Assembly (NCBI RefSeq): GCF_000153325.1
Contig: NZ_CH724144.1
Span: 1 to 64,000, forward strand
Direction: 5' to 3'
Length of the DNA stretch: 64,000 nt
DNA from: Photobacterium sp. SKA34
GTDB lineage: Bacteria > Pseudomonadota > Gammaproteobacteria > Enterobacterales > Vibrionaceae
This document shows, in pieces, positions 9,570-20,400 of this stretch (positions within the stretch are counted from its first letter, which is position 1; the number at the start of each line of letters is the position of its first letter). Made by a program: the position numbers and the translations under genes. The notes beneath the pieces were generated by a model. That model ran no database searches. It was not told where the DNA came from and saw only the letters and a program-made list of their open reading frames with translations.

Positions 9570-10423
9570 TGCCTCAAAGCATTAAATATTTGCTAAAGCA
9601 AACCACGGAACAACTAGCAAGTGCGGGCTCTGAGAGTCCGCAACTTGATAGTGCTGTGTTGTTATGTCATGTACTTGATAAGCCACGTAGTTATTTATTA
9701 ACGTGGCCTGAAAAGCAACTAGATGATGAGCAATATAATATTTTTCAGCAGGTACTAGCACGCCGCCTAAATGGTGAACCTATCGCATATATTGTTGGTG
9801 AGCGTGAATTTTGGTCACTGCCATTAAAAGTCTCACCTTCAACCTTGATCCCACGTCCTGATACTGAGCGCTTGGTTGAACTTGCATTAGATAAAATCAC
9901 AAGCGCTACTTCCAAAGTATTGGATTTAGGAACAGGAACCGGTGCGATTGCACTGGCGATTGCTTCTGAGTATCCAAGTCTTCAGGTTACAGGCATTGAT
10001 TTACGTCAAGAAGCGGCTGAACTTGCACATGAAAATAGCCAACGTTTATCAATATTAAATACCCGATTTTTAGCGGGAAGCTGGTATTCACCATTACAAC
10101 ACAATGATGTGTTTGAGCTAATTGTGAGTAACCCGCCTTATATTGATCACGCCGATCCCCATTTAGTTCAAGGTGATGTCCGTTTTGAACCAAAGAGTGC
10201 ATTAGTTGCTGATGATAATGGCTTAGCTGATATCCGTATTATTAGCGCGCAAGGACGTAAACACTTAACAGTAGGTGGTTGGTTGTTAATGGAGCATGGC
10301 TTCGAGCAAGGTTTGGCTGTAAGAACTATTTTAGAGCAGCTGGGTTATCAACAAGTATCTACCAGTCAAGACTATGCAGGGCTCGATCGTGTTACGATGG
10401 GCTGCTGGCAAGGAGAATTATAA
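9569..10423 (+). CDS. prmC: Release factor N5-glutamine methyltransferase
   Basis: SAM-dependent methylation of the GGQ glutamine of RF1 and RF2. 284 residues with the HemK-type N-terminal helical domain, the SAM motif VLDLGTGTGAIAL and the substrate-binding NPPY in VSNPPYIDHADP. The start codon overlaps the prfA stop. Confidence 0.97.
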   Translation: MPQSIKYLLKQTTEQLASAGSESPQLDSAVLLCHVLDKPRSYLLTWPEKQLDDEQYNIFQQVLARRLNGEPIAYIVGEREFWSLPLKVSPSTLIPRPDTERLVELALDKITSATSKVLDLGTGTGAIALAIASEYPSLQVTGIDLRQEAAELAHENSQRLSILNTRFLAGSWYSPLQHNDVFELIVSNPPYIDHADPHLVQGDVRFEPKSALVADDNGLADIRIISAQGRKHLTVGGWLLMEHGFEQGLAVRTILEQLGYQQVSTSQDYAGLDRVTMGCWQGEL

Positions 10424-10425
10424 TT

Positions 10426-10806
10426 ATGTATATGGCAATGAAACATCTGCATTTAGTTGCAATCGCACTTAGTGTTTTACTGTTTGTGACTCGCTACATC
10501 ATGATGATGGCAAACTCATCATTGTTAAATAAAAAGTTTTTCAAGATAACTCCCCATATTGTCGATACTGCTCTTTTAGCTAGTGGTGTGGCATTAATTT
10601 TCATTACAGGGTTTATGCCTTTTACGGCTGGTAATGGCTGGTTAACTGAAAAGCTAACTTGTGTACTCGCTTACATCGCCCTTGGTTATGTCACGCTGCA
10701 CATGGGTAAAAATAAAGTATTTAAGACATTTGCCTTTTTAGGCGCATTGGGCTGGGTATTTCTAGCTGCGCAATTGGCGGTAACGAAAACGCCAATTTTA
10801 GGTTAA
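10426..10806 (+). CDS. SirB2-family inner-membrane protein
   Basis: 126 residues and about four predicted membrane helices, matching the small SirB2 (YchQ) family found at this operon position in enterics and vibrios. Molecular function is not established. The open frame runs upstream to 10279 inside prmC, but I choose ATG 10426 because AAGGAG lies 10 bases before it, directly over the prmC stop, and because the membrane segment MKHLHLVAIALSVLLF starts there. Confidence 0.88.
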   Translation: MYMAMKHLHLVAIALSVLLFVTRYIMMMANSSLLNKKFFKITPHIVDTALLASGVALIFITGFMPFTAGNGWLTEKLTCVLAYIALGYVTLHMGKNKVFKTFAFLGALGWVFLAAQLAVTKTPILG

Positions 10807-10819
10807 GTTAGGTTAGATC

Positions 10820-11629
10820 ATGATGCTGTTTAATGAAGACGAATTAAATTCGCGGCCATTAGTTTATGGTGCTATTGATATGATGAAGGACGTCGTGCCT
10901 GAATTTCCAACTCAGTGGGCGGAATTAAAGTTATCTCAATTAGCGCAGGAAGCTGAGCAAACATTAATGGAAGAAGTTAATCCTCGTTTACGGTTAGAGG
11001 GGCTTTTACGCCTGTTTTATCGAGAGTGGGGGTTTCAAGGCGATCACCAGCAATACTTTTCGTCAGATAATGCATTTTTAGATAAAGTACTGGAGCGTCG
11101 AAAGGGGATTCCTGTAAGCCTTGGTGCTTTATTTCTTTATTTATCTCAGCACCTTGATCTGCCGATTGAAAGCGTAGGCTTTCCGACCCAGTTTTTATTA
11201 AAAGCGACGTGGTCTGAAAGCGATGTTCAGTATATTAACCCGTTTGATGGTGAATTTGTTAGCACGCATACATTACGTAGCTGGTTGATTGGTCACCGTG
11301 GCCCATTTACAGAACTTAAACCTGAATATCTTAAAACGCAGCAGAATCATGAAATTTTAACGCGTTGGTTAACGGTAATGAAAAGTGCACTTCTTCGTGA
11401 AGAACACTTTACTGATGCTTTGCGTTGTAGTGATCTTGCACTGTTATTTAGCCCAGGTGATCCGCATGAGATCCGTGACCGAGGCTATATTTATCAGCAG
11501 CTTGATTGTAATCACGCAGCAGCGATGGATTACTCATACTTTATTGAGCAATGCCCTGAAGATCCAGCCGCTGATTTACTCAAAACTCAAGTAGAGACGC
11601 TCTTTGATGAGCCTCTAATTCTACACTAG
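10820..11629 (+). CDS. SirB1-family protein (transglutaminase-like plus TPR)
   Basis: 269 residues. The N-terminal half has the transglutaminase-like SirB1/YchA pattern (RRKGIPVSLGALFLYL, then GFPTQFLLK and YINPFDGEF). The C-terminal part is TPR-like, with LRCSDLALLFSPGDPHEIRDRG and repeated aromatic/Ala pairs. Function unknown; YchA homologues sit between sirB2 and kdsA in many gamma-proteobacteria. A soluble cytoplasmic location is inferred from the lack of a signal or membrane segment. Confidence 0.9.
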   Translation: MMLFNEDELNSRPLVYGAIDMMKDVVPEFPTQWAELKLSQLAQEAEQTLMEEVNPRLRLEGLLRLFYREWGFQGDHQQYFSSDNAFLDKVLERRKGIPVSLGALFLYLSQHLDLPIESVGFPTQFLLKATWSESDVQYINPFDGEFVSTHTLRSWLIGHRGPFTELKPEYLKTQQNHEILTRWLTVMKSALLREEHFTDALRCSDLALLFSPGDPHEIRDRGYIYQQLDCNHAAAMDYSYFIEQCPEDPAADLLKTQVETLFDEPLILH

Positions 11630-12499
<870 letters not shown>

Positions 12500-12518
12500 G
12501 TCTTTTCATTTAGATTCT

Positions 12519-12553
12519 AAAGCCCAGTGATTATTAATCACTGGGCTTTTTTA
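12519..12553 (+). terminator. Intrinsic terminator after kdsA
   Basis: Long inverted repeat AAAGCCCAGTGATTA / TAATCACTGGGCTTT followed by a run of T, 20 bp after the kdsA stop. It ends the hemA operon. Confidence 0.92.
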
Positions 12554-12809
12554 TTGCCTATAACGAACTGAATGATTGTTTTGTATGATAAGTGTTCAAT
12601 ATATGAAAAATCGATAAATATATAAAAACGATATTTAATTCTTTATATTTTGTATTTATTTGAACTTATATATCGTTATTTGTTGGTGTTGCAGTTCTCA
12701 TACTTATTGGGCATTAGCTATCTGGTATGATGTTTGTCTCACTATTTTTGAAAATTAAAGTTTGTCGTTTCATACTTGTGGCCGATTTTATTTGGTTAGA
12801 GAGTCATTT

Positions 12810-14072
12810 GTGTCATTAACAACAATCCAAGAGCACCCCGAAAAAGAGATCACCGTACATTCTTCGAAATGGACCCAACATGACACTCGTTGGATGTTGA
12901 GCTTATTTGGTACATCTGTTGGTGCGGGTATTTTATTTTTACCAATAAATATTGGCTCAGGTGGATTCTGGTCACTGGTTATAATGGCATTATTAGCTGG
13001 ACCTATGACATTTTGGGCTCATCGTGGATTAGCGCGTTTTGTTTTATCATCATCTTCTTCTGACGCTGATTTTACCGATGTAGTTGAAGAGCATTTTGGT
13101 TCCCGTTACGGGCGCTTAATTTCAGCACTGTATTTTCTTTCTATCTTTCCTATTTTACTCATTTATGGTGTCGGCCTAACCAATACCGTTGATAGTTTTA
13201 TTGTCCATCAATTAGGTTGGCAAGCGCCGTCACGGGTGTTGTTATCAGGCGGATTAGTTTTTTTGATGATCACTGTGATGCTTGCGGGTGAAAAAGCGAT
13301 GCTTAAAGCGTTTGAAGTGATTGTCTACCCACTGGCATTTATTCTGGCGGGCATTTCTATTTACTTGATCCCAAGCTGGCATGTACCTAATCTTAATTTC
13401 TCTCAAAACATCAATGAATTTAGCTCATCATTATGGTTATCAATACCGGTTGTTGTTTTTGCTTTTAGTTATACACCTGTCGTTTCTGGCTTTGTAAATG
13501 CTCAACGTCGTCAGTATGGCGATCATGCACATCGAAAATCAGAAACAATCTTAAAGCGTACCTCAATGATGTTGATTACTTTTGTTTTGTTCTTTGTGTT
13601 CTCTTGCGTGTTAAGTTTATCCCCTGAGCAGTTGCAGCATGCAAAAATGGATAATGTGTCAGTGTTATCTTATTTAGCGAACGTTAAAGACAGTCATTTT
13701 ATTATGTTGCTAGGCCCTTTAATTGCTTTTATTGCGATTACATCATCGTTTTTAGGGCACTTTATGGGCGCACGTGAAAGCTTCAATGGCATTGTCGCGA
13801 AACAAACATCACTGTCATTAAAAACCATCGACAAGATTGGTGTAGTGATCATGTTCTTCTCTATTTGGTTTGCAGCTGTTATGAACCCAAGTATTTTAGG
13901 GATGATGGAAGCGTTATCTGGACCTATTATTGCGATGATACTTTTTATTATGCCAATGCTTGCGGTATATCGAATTGAAAGTCTGAAAATGTACCGAGGT
14001 AAGATCAGTACTTGGTTTATTTTATTGATGGGATGTTTAGCAGTAGCGGCGATCATTTTTAGCTTAGTGTAA
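12810..14072 (+). CDS. HAAAP-family amino-acid permease (SdaC/TdcC type)
   Basis: 420 residues with about eleven hydrophobic helices. The segment LSLFGTSVGAGILFLPINIG is typical of the hydroxy/aromatic amino-acid permeases, closest in feel to the proton-coupled serine/threonine transporters SdaC and TdcC; the substrate is inferred. I take GTG 12810 as start (GTG after a TTAGAGAG ribosome site, 6-base spacing) instead of the 16-codon longer frame from TTG 12762. It stands alone between the kdsA terminator and a bidirectional terminator. Confidence 0.87.
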   Translation: MSLTTIQEHPEKEITVHSSKWTQHDTRWMLSLFGTSVGAGILFLPINIGSGGFWSLVIMALLAGPMTFWAHRGLARFVLSSSSSDADFTDVVEEHFGSRYGRLISALYFLSIFPILLIYGVGLTNTVDSFIVHQLGWQAPSRVLLSGGLVFLMITVMLAGEKAMLKAFEVIVYPLAFILAGISIYLIPSWHVPNLNFSQNINEFSSSLWLSIPVVVFAFSYTPVVSGFVNAQRRQYGDHAHRKSETILKRTSMMLITFVLFFVFSCVLSLSPEQLQHAKMDNVSVLSYLANVKDSHFIMLLGPLIAFIAITSSFLGHFMGARESFNGIVAKQTSLSLKTIDKIGVVIMFFSIWFAAVMNPSILGMMEALSGPIIAMILFIMPMLAVYRIESLKMYRGKISTWFILLMGCLAVAAIIFSLV

Positions 14073-14112
14073 ACATTTACTTTATAGCTAGTTATAAATG
14101 ATTTGTAAAAAG

Positions 14113-14141
14113 AAAGGCTTGCGTTATACGCAAGCCTTTTT
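14113..14141. terminator. Bidirectional terminator between permease and chemoreceptor
   Basis: 12-bp stem AAAGGCTTGCGT (14113-14124) / ACGCAAGCCTTT with a short loop, T-rich tail on the plus side and A-rich flank on the other, between two converging genes. Confidence 0.88.
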
Positions 14142-14163
14142 GTTTATTTAGCTGTATCAGGCA

Positions 14164-16047
14164 TTATAATTTAAAACGATTAATTTCTTGCTGTAATTCA
14201 TAAGAGAGCTCTGATAATTCAGCGGCTTGTTTTGCGGCTTCATTAGCCTCAACTGCTAGCTCGTTTGAGACATCACGGATCCCTTCTGTATTACGTGTGA
14301 TCTCTGATGTTACTGATGATTGCTCTTCGGCAGCAGAGGCTATTTGGGTTGCCATATCATTGATGTTATTAACAGCATTGGTAATTTGCGCCAAGCTAGC
14401 AGAAGCAGAGCTTGCATCATCAACACTGGTTTCAGATAGGTGACGGCTATCTTCCATTATCCCAACTGCTTGTCCTGTTGTTTGTTGAAGTGTTTCAATC
14501 ATTTGTTGAATTTCTTGGGTCGAGGCATGGGTACGTTGACTTAATACTCGTACTTCATCTGCAACAACCGCAAATCCACGGCCTTGCTCACCAGCACGTG
14601 CAGCTTCAATCGCAGCATTTAATGCCAGCAAGTTAGTTTGTTCTGCAATGCCTTGGATAGTCGAAAGAATTGTGTTGATACTTTGAGCATGGCTATTAAG
14701 ATCGCTGATCACGGTTGTTGCCGTTTCAACTTCTTGCGCCAAACTAGAAATAGATTGTTGGCTTTGATTTACCTGAGTTGCACCATGATTAGATGCCATC
14801 ACGGTTTCTTCTGCTGTTCGTGCTGTATTTTCAGCGTTAGATGCAATTTCTTTGGTTGCCGCTGCCATTTCGTTAATAGCTGTTGCGACCATATTGATTT
14901 CATCTTGTTGATGCTGAATACGGGTACTACGCTCTTCTGCTTGGGTTGCTGTTAAATGCGATTGCTGACTGAGTGATTGAGATACGTGGTTTAAACGTGC
15001 CACCATTTGATGCATGTTGCCAACGAACTGGTTGAAGTTATTGGCGAGTTGACCCACTTCATCATTGCTCTTTGGCTCAATACGTTGAGTCAAATCGCCT
15101 TCGCCACTGGCGATTTCTGCCAGTGCGTTGGATACGCGATCTAAATCTCGGAACAAGAAGTTAACTAACCATGCCACTGTAGTAATCACTAACAGTGCAA
15201 TAACAGCAGCGGTAAGAAGGAGCTTATAAAGCAATGCTTTATGGCTGGCTTCCTCGGTTTTTTTATCCATGTTTATGGCTAATATCCAGTCAGTATGAGG
15301 GATGTTAGCAAAATAAAGTAGCTTAGGCTGATCGTTAATGGTCAGGTTAGTCAGTGCATTATTATGAATTTGCTGCTCAATATAATTGATAGAAAGCGCA
15401 TTGCTATAACGTGAAATAGGTTGTAGCAATAGCTGCTGATCGGGATGAGCAATAAACGTGGCATCTTTTTTATTGATCAACATAGCAAATGCATTTTGAC
15501 CAACATTCAAATTGACGATGTCGTCGATTAATTGGGTGATCAAAATATCAGCACCAATAACACCGATAAAGGTGGAATTACTATAAACAGGTTTGGCGAT
15601 AGTAACCATTTTTGCTTTAGTTAAGGTGTCCATATACGCTGACGATATGATGGTCTCATTCGCTTTTTGTGCTTGTTGGTACCAAGGACGTGTGCGTGGA
15701 TCTACCTGAGATAGATCTCGTTCAGCAAAAGAGCTGGTGGCGATACCTACGGTGCTGCCGAAGTAAATATCTTCAAATTGACCTGCTAAACGGGCTTGTT
15801 TTAAAGAGGGGATCATAGCAATGTCTGGATTGCTAATTGTTACTGAGTTAATAATATTGGTACGGATGTTTACCCAGTCACCAACACTGCTGCTAACAGC
15901 CTCGGTTAGGCTACTTGCTCGAGCATAAAGATCACGTTTAGCCTGAGTATCAATTTGATTAGCAGCGAGCCAAGTGAGTGCAGTCGCCATCACTAAAACT
16001 GCCGATAAACTAGCGACAATAAGTTTTTGTTTTAATGTTAACTGCAT
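14164..16047 (-). CDS. Methyl-accepting chemotaxis protein, dCache type
   Basis: 627 residues. An N-terminal membrane helix (about 8-30) and a second one (about 281-305) flank a periplasmic sensor of about 250 residues with the dCache pattern ([19 protein letters not shown]). A HAMP domain ([19 protein letters not shown]) follows, then a long coiled-coil signalling domain with the conserved hairpin tip [20 protein letters not shown]. The ligand is unknown. There is no NWETF-type CheR tether at the C-terminus. Monocistronic. Confidence 0.93.
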   Translation of the reverse strand: MQLTLKQKLIVASLSAVLVMATALTWLAANQIDTQAKRDLYARASSLTEAVSSSVGDWVNIRTNIINSVTISNPDIAMIPSLKQARLAGQFEDIYFGSTVGIATSSFAERDLSQVDPRTRPWYQQAQKANETIISSAYMDTLTKAKMVTIAKPVYSNSTFIGVIGADILITQLIDDIVNLNVGQNAFAMLINKKDATFIAHPDQQLLLQPISRYSNALSINYIEQQIHNNALTNLTINDQPKLLYFANIPHTDWILAINMDKKTEEASHKALLYKLLLTAAVIALLVITTVAWLVNFLFRDLDRVSNALAEIASGEGDLTQRIEPKSNDEVGQLANNFNQFVGNMHQMVARLNHVSQSLSQQSHLTATQAEERSTRIQHQQDEINMVATAINEMAAATKEIASNAENTARTAEETVMASNHGATQVNQSQQSISSLAQEVETATTVISDLNSHAQSINTILSTIQGIAEQTNLLALNAAIEAARAGEQGRGFAVVADEVRVLSQRTHASTQEIQQMIETLQQTTGQAVGIMEDSRHLSETSVDDASSASASLAQITNAVNNINDMATQIASAAEEQSSVTSEITRNTEGIRDVSNELAVEANEAAKQAAELSELSYELQQEINRFKL

Positions 16048-16259
16048 TATATATCCCTAAAATCCAGTAAATGTTAGCAGATTTTAGCGGTTGTTTATCT
16101 TTGACGCACCTTAAATAATATAATTGTTATTAGTGTTGCTTAATTGAGTGATGAACATTCGATTTTTTGTACTTTTACTACAAGATAAGCGTTTTTCTTG
16201 TCATAAAACACAAAAATAAAGTGGACTGAGTGAGTATGTAATTTAGTTACATATCTTTT

Positions 16260-16283
16260 GGATGTTTAGACGTCTAGATGTTG
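16260..16283 (+). promoter_or_regulatory. MetJ operator: three tandem met boxes
   Basis: A perfect met box AGACGTCT (16268-16275) is flanked without a gap by GGATGTTT (16260-16267) and AGATGTTG (16276-16283), each matching 5 of 8 consensus positions. MetJ is known to bind two or more adjacent 8-bp boxes. The array overlaps the -35 region of the promoter of the next gene. Confidence 0.85.
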
Positions 16284-16309
16284 ACACTGTGAGCGCATCC
16301 CTTTAATCT
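16281..16309 (+). promoter_or_regulatory. Sigma-70 promoter of metT
   Basis: Consensus -35 TTGACA (16281-16286), 17-bp spacer and -10 TAATCT (16304-16309). The predicted start near 16316 leaves a 30-base leader. The last met box runs into the -35, the expected geometry for repression. Confidence 0.82.
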
Positions 16310-16345
16310 TAGAATGAATGTATAAATATAAATTTAGTCGTCGCC

Positions 16346-17704
16346 ATGCCAAACACAGATAAAAAAAATCAAACCATTTCACCTTCTGCATTAGCACTAT
16401 TACCGTTGGGTATTTTTTTAGCTTTATTCATCGGTGTTGGTACTTACCTTACAATGCAAGGGGTTGATTTCGCTTTTTATCAATTACCTTCACCTGTCGC
16501 AGCTTTGCCAGCTGTTGTTATTGCGATTTTATTAAGTAAAGAAAAACTGAATAAAGCGATAGAGCAATTTATCCGTGGTGTAGGTCATAGCGATATTATT
16601 GCAATGTGTATGATTTATCTATTGGCTGGTGCTTTTGCTTCTGTTGCTAAAGCGTCGGGTGGGGTAGATGCAACGGTTAACCTTGGCTTATCACTTATTC
16701 CTGCTAGCATGATTTTACCCGGTATCTTTGTGATCTCTGCCTTTATTGCTACCGCAATGGGAACATCAATGGGGACGATTGCTGCAGTAGCCCCCGTCGC
16801 ATTAGGCATTGCACACGCGTCTGGTATGGATGTAGCATTAACCGCAGGTGTTGTTCTTAGCGGTGCAATGTTTGGTGATAACCTTTCTATTATTTCTGAC
16901 ACCACAATCGCTGCAACGCGATCACAAGGCTGTCAGATGAAAGATAAATTCCGTGAAAATATTAAAATCGCATTACCTGCTGCAATTGCGGCAATTTTAT
17001 TATTTGCGTTTAATAGCTCGGTTACGCAATTACCTGAAACAACCCCTATTGAATGGTTAAAAGTCATTCCTTATATCACTATCTTGGTACTCGCAGTATC
17101 TGGCGTTAATGTGTTTGTTGTACTGTCTATCGGTATTCTTCTGGCTGGTGGTGTTGGGCTAACATCTATTGCTGACTATAGTTTTACAAGTTTTGGCAAA
17201 GATATTTATGGTGGCTTTGGCAATATGCAGGAAATCTTCCTGCTCTCTATGTTGATTGGTGGTATTAGTGAATTAATGCGCCAGCAAGGTGGACTTGCTT
17301 TCTTAACTCAAACTATCAGCCGTGTGATTAATGTGTTTAGCAAAAAGCATCATTCGTCTGAAAATTTACGTGCGAGTGAATTTGGTATTGCCAGTCTTGT
17401 GGGCTTGACTAACATATGTACGGCAAATAATACTGTTGCGATTATTGTGTCAGGCGGGGTTGCACGTGAACTGGCTGATGAAAATGGGGTTACGCCGCGT
17501 CGTTCTGCAAGTTTGCTCGATATTTTCTCGTGCGTGATTCAGGGTGTTTTGCCATACGGAGCGCAAGCATTACTCCTTGGTTCTGTTTTTGAGCTATCAC
17601 CATTAGATGTTGTTGCACACTCTTATTATTGTTTCTTTTTAGCTTTTTCTGCCATTGTTGCGATTATATTGAAACATCCTAGTCGAAAACTGGCGAAAGT
17701 ATAA
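16346..17704 (+). CDS. metT: Predicted methionine transporter MetT (NhaC superfamily)
   Basis: 452 residues, about eleven to twelve membrane helices, NhaC-type antiporter fold with the signature GAMFGDNLSIISDTTIAATR at about 173-192. The fold alone would suggest a Na+/H+ antiporter. The MetJ operator directly upstream instead points to MetT, the NhaC-superfamily methionine transporter predicted by comparative genomics in MetJ-containing gamma-proteobacteria. Specificity is therefore inferred from regulation. The ribosome site is weak. Single gene closed by a terminator. Confidence 0.85.
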   Translation: MPNTDKKNQTISPSALALLPLGIFLALFIGVGTYLTMQGVDFAFYQLPSPVAALPAVVIAILLSKEKLNKAIEQFIRGVGHSDIIAMCMIYLLAGAFASVAKASGGVDATVNLGLSLIPASMILPGIFVISAFIATAMGTSMGTIAAVAPVALGIAHASGMDVALTAGVVLSGAMFGDNLSIISDTTIAATRSQGCQMKDKFRENIKIALPAAIAAILLFAFNSSVTQLPETTPIEWLKVIPYITILVLAVSGVNVFVVLSIGILLAGGVGLTSIADYSFTSFGKDIYGGFGNMQEIFLLSMLIGGISELMRQQGGLAFLTQTISRVINVFSKKHHSSENLRASEFGIASLVGLTNICTANNTVAIIVSGGVARELADENGVTPRRSASLLDIFSCVIQGVLPYGAQALLLGSVFELSPLDVVAHSYYCFFLAFSAIVAIILKHPSRKLAKV

Positions 17705-17750
17705 TGTGATCTCACTCACTATAAAGTAGCGTTGAACATAACTGTTTGAT

Positions 17751-17778
17751 AAAAGCCCAGTATTTACTGGGCTTTTTT
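17751..17778 (+). terminator. Intrinsic terminator after metT
   Basis: Stem AAAAGCCCAGTA / TACTGGGCTTTT with a 2-base loop and a T run, about 50 bp after the stop. Confidence 0.9.
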
Positions 17779-18015
17779 GTGCTTTGGTGTGACATAAACA
17801 AGAGTTTTGAAAGACGAAAAGTGATCCTGTTAACAAAAACTTAAAATGGAAAAGTCATACGTTTTTATTTCGATACACTGGCGCTGTTGGTCACATTGTT
17901 TTGCTCTTAATAACGTGTTTTTGTGGTGAAAATGTGACTAATTAATTTGTACCGTTTTTACGAAATATTATCTTCGTTTGAAATCGCCATTAAAAATACA
18001 GTTAAGGTGGATACC

Positions 18016-19689
18016 ATGAAGCAACGCCAATTTGCTAAAACAGCATTAAGCGCCACTCTTGTTGCCGTTCTTTCAGGTTGTGCAACGACAGCGGAAAAAG
18101 CCTCATCAGCATGGGATGCTGATACTACTTATAGAATCACTATTCTTCATACTAACGATAACCATGGTCGCTTCTGGCACAACCAGAATGGTGAATACGG
18201 TATGGCTGCTCGTAAAACATTGATTGATGAAATCCGTGCTGAAGTAGAAGAACAAGGTGGTACTAGCTTATTACTTTCTGGCGGTGACATTAATACGGGT
18301 GTTCCTGAATCTGATCTACAAGATGCAGAGCCCGATTTTAAAGGAATGAATCTGCTTGGCTATGATGCAATGGCATTAGGGAATCATGAATTTGATAACC
18401 CATTAGATGTGCTACGTAAGCAAGAAGAGTGGGCTAATTTCCCAATGTTGTCGGCTAATATTTACGATAAGACAACGGGTGAGCGTTTATTTCAGCCTTA
18501 CCAAATTTTTGAAAAGCAAGGGATCAAGATTGCAGTCATCGGTTTGACGACAGAAGACACCGCTAAAATTGGTAATCCTGAATTTATCGGCAATGTAGAA
18601 TTTCGCGATCCAAAATCAGAAGCCAAGAAAGTTATCGCTGAGCTAGAAAAAACAGAAAAGCCTGATGTGATCATTGCGGCAACGCACATGGGTCACTACG
18701 AAGATGGTCACCGTGGTATTAATGCACCGGGTGATGTGGCACTTGCACGTTATTTAGAGGATGGCGATCTTGATATGATCGTAGGCGGTCATTCGCAAGA
18801 GCCTGTTTGTATGGAAGGCCCAAATGTTGCGAAGAAAGATTTTAAACCGGGTGATGAGTGTGTACCTGATCAGCAAAATGGTACGTGGATTGTCCAAGCC
18901 CACGAGTGGGGTAAGTATGTAGGTCGTGCTGACTTTGAATTTCAGAACGGTGAACTGTCACTGGTTAGTTACGATTTGATCCCAGTTAACTTGAAGAAAA
19001 AAGTTAAGCTAGATGATGGCTCAAGCAAGCGTGTCTTTATTCAAGATGAAATTGTAAAAAACCAAGAAGTATATAACTTCCTTAAGCCTTATCAAGAGCA
19101 TGGACAAGAGCAGTTAAACATTAAGATTGCCAAGTCGAATGGCAAGCTAGAAGGCGATCGTAATGTGGTTCGATTTGAGCAAACAAACTTAGGTCGTCTT
19201 ATTGCTGCGTCACATATGCAACGTGCTAAAGCGGATTTTGCTGTGATGAACTCTGGTGGTGTGCGTGATTCGATTGAAGGCGGCGACATTACTTATAAAG
19301 ATGTGCTAACCGTGCAACCTTTTGGCAATATCGTGACGTACACTGATATGTCAGGGAAAGAAGTTTTGGATTATCTGAATGTTGTTGCCACTAAGCCGAT
19401 TGATTCAGGTGCTTATGCACAGTTTTATGGTATTTCAATGACAGTTGCAAATGGCAAAGTAAGTGATGTGAAGTTTGCTGGTAAACCGCTAGATCTGAAA
19501 AAGACTTACCGTTTCACCGTACCAAGCTATAATGCAGCTGGTGGTGACGGCTATCCAAAGATCAATGATCATGCAGGTCATGTAAATACGGGGTTTGTTG
19601 ACGCGGAAGTATTAAAACAATACTTGGAAACGAACTCACCCATTGATGTAAATAAATTCACGCCGAAAGGTGAAATTGTTTATAAATAA
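18016..19689 (+). CDS. ushA: 5'-nucleotidase lipoprotein (UshA/NutA)
   Basis: Periplasm-facing metallophosphoesterase that dephosphorylates external nucleotides for nucleoside uptake. 557 residues from ATG 18016, with AAGGTGG just upstream; the frame is open from 17947 but the signal peptide starts here. The signal ends in a lipobox LSGC (Cys about 22), so the enzyme is membrane-anchored as in vibrios, unlike soluble E. coli UshA. Metal motifs are visible: HTNDNHGRFW, SGGDINTG, ALGNHEFDNP and ATHMGHYE, then VGGHSQEP. The C-terminal substrate domain contains MNSGGVRDSI and the SYNAAGGDGYP nucleotide-binding motif. Confidence 0.95.
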   Translation: MKQRQFAKTALSATLVAVLSGCATTAEKASSAWDADTTYRITILHTNDNHGRFWHNQNGEYGMAARKTLIDEIRAEVEEQGGTSLLLSGGDINTGVPESDLQDAEPDFKGMNLLGYDAMALGNHEFDNPLDVLRKQEEWANFPMLSANIYDKTTGERLFQPYQIFEKQGIKIAVIGLTTEDTAKIGNPEFIGNVEFRDPKSEAKKVIAELEKTEKPDVIIAATHMGHYEDGHRGINAPGDVALARYLEDGDLDMIVGGHSQEPVCMEGPNVAKKDFKPGDECVPDQQNGTWIVQAHEWGKYVGRADFEFQNGELSLVSYDLIPVNLKKKVKLDDGSSKRVFIQDEIVKNQEVYNFLKPYQEHGQEQLNIKIAKSNGKLEGDRNVVRFEQTNLGRLIAASHMQRAKADFAVMNSGGVRDSIEGGDITYKDVLTVQPFGNIVTYTDMSGKEVLDYLNVVATKPIDSGAYAQFYGISMTVANGKVSDVKFAGKPLDLKKTYRFTVPSYNAAGGDGYPKINDHAGHVNTGFVDAEVLKQYLETNSPIDVNKFTPKGEIVYK

Positions 19690-19710
19690 GCAATATTAAT
19701 TGCTCGAAAG

Positions 19711-19747
19711 CGCATCTTATATTTTTATTTGATGCGTTTTTTTGTAT
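19711..19747 (+). terminator. Probable terminator after ushA
   Basis: CGCATC (19711-19716) pairs with GATGCG (19731-19736) across a 14-base AT loop and is followed by T8. The loop is large, so this is less certain than the others. Confidence 0.6.
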
Positions 19748-19897
19748 TTAAAATCCTTCTTCTGATTGATATAGCCGAAAACTGTCAACTCACGATATAA
19801 TCATTACAGGTAAACAGATATTCTTAATTTCTTTAGTTGTTTTGAACAATAGGGGGAATTAACCACAGCTGTTTGAATAATAAATAGAGTGAAAATA

Positions 19898-20377
19898 ATG
19901 ACTCCAGCGATTCAATTAGCAAAGAAACAAAAAATTTCGTATCAAGTACATCAATATGAACATGATCCTGCCAATAATAATTTTGGTCATGAAGCGGCAG
20001 AAGTCTTAGGGTTAGATCCTAATCGCGTATTTAAAACCTTACTATTTGCATTAAATGGTGACCCTAAAAATTTAGCGGTTGCCGTAGTTCCTGTATCTGG
20101 CATGCTAGATTTAAAAGCAGCAGCCAAAGCTGCGGGCGGTAAGAAGGCTGAAATGGCCGATCCAAAGCTTGCTGAAAAAGTAACTGGGTACATAGTGGGT
20201 GGTATAAGCCCGTTAGGACAAAAAAAACGGTTGCCAACCTTTGTGGATAGTAGCGCAGAAACGTTTGATACTATTTGTGTTAGTGCTGGTCGTCGCGGCT
20301 TAGAAATAGAACTAGCGGCAAAAGATTTAGTTAGCTTAACTGGCGGTAAATTTGCACCGATTGGCAAGGAAGACTAA
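19898..20377 (+). CDS. ybaK: Cys-tRNA(Pro)/Cys-tRNA(Cys) deacylase YbaK
   Basis: 159 residues, same length as E. coli YbaK, a free-standing INS-type editing domain that clears Cys mischarged onto tRNA(Pro). Diagnostic stretches are [17 protein letters not shown]-like [12 protein letters not shown], the catalytic-Lys region around [11 protein letters not shown], and [19 protein letters not shown] start at ATG 19898, which aligns with the family start MTPA; a GTG three codons earlier is possible. The LysR gene follows after 23 bp. Confidence 0.95.
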   Translation: MTPAIQLAKKQKISYQVHQYEHDPANNNFGHEAAEVLGLDPNRVFKTLLFALNGDPKNLAVAVVPVSGMLDLKAAAKAAGGKKAEMADPKLAEKVTGYIVGGISPLGQKKRLPTFVDSSAETFDTICVSAGRRGLEIELAAKDLVSLTGGKFAPIGKED

Positions 20378-20400
20378 TAACAAGAATAGAGAGTTATCGT

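Noticed and set aside
17947..18015. Extended N-terminus of the 5'-nucleotidase
   Set aside because: The lipoprotein signal peptide and the AAGGTGG ribosome site place the start at 18016; the extra 23 codons match nothing.
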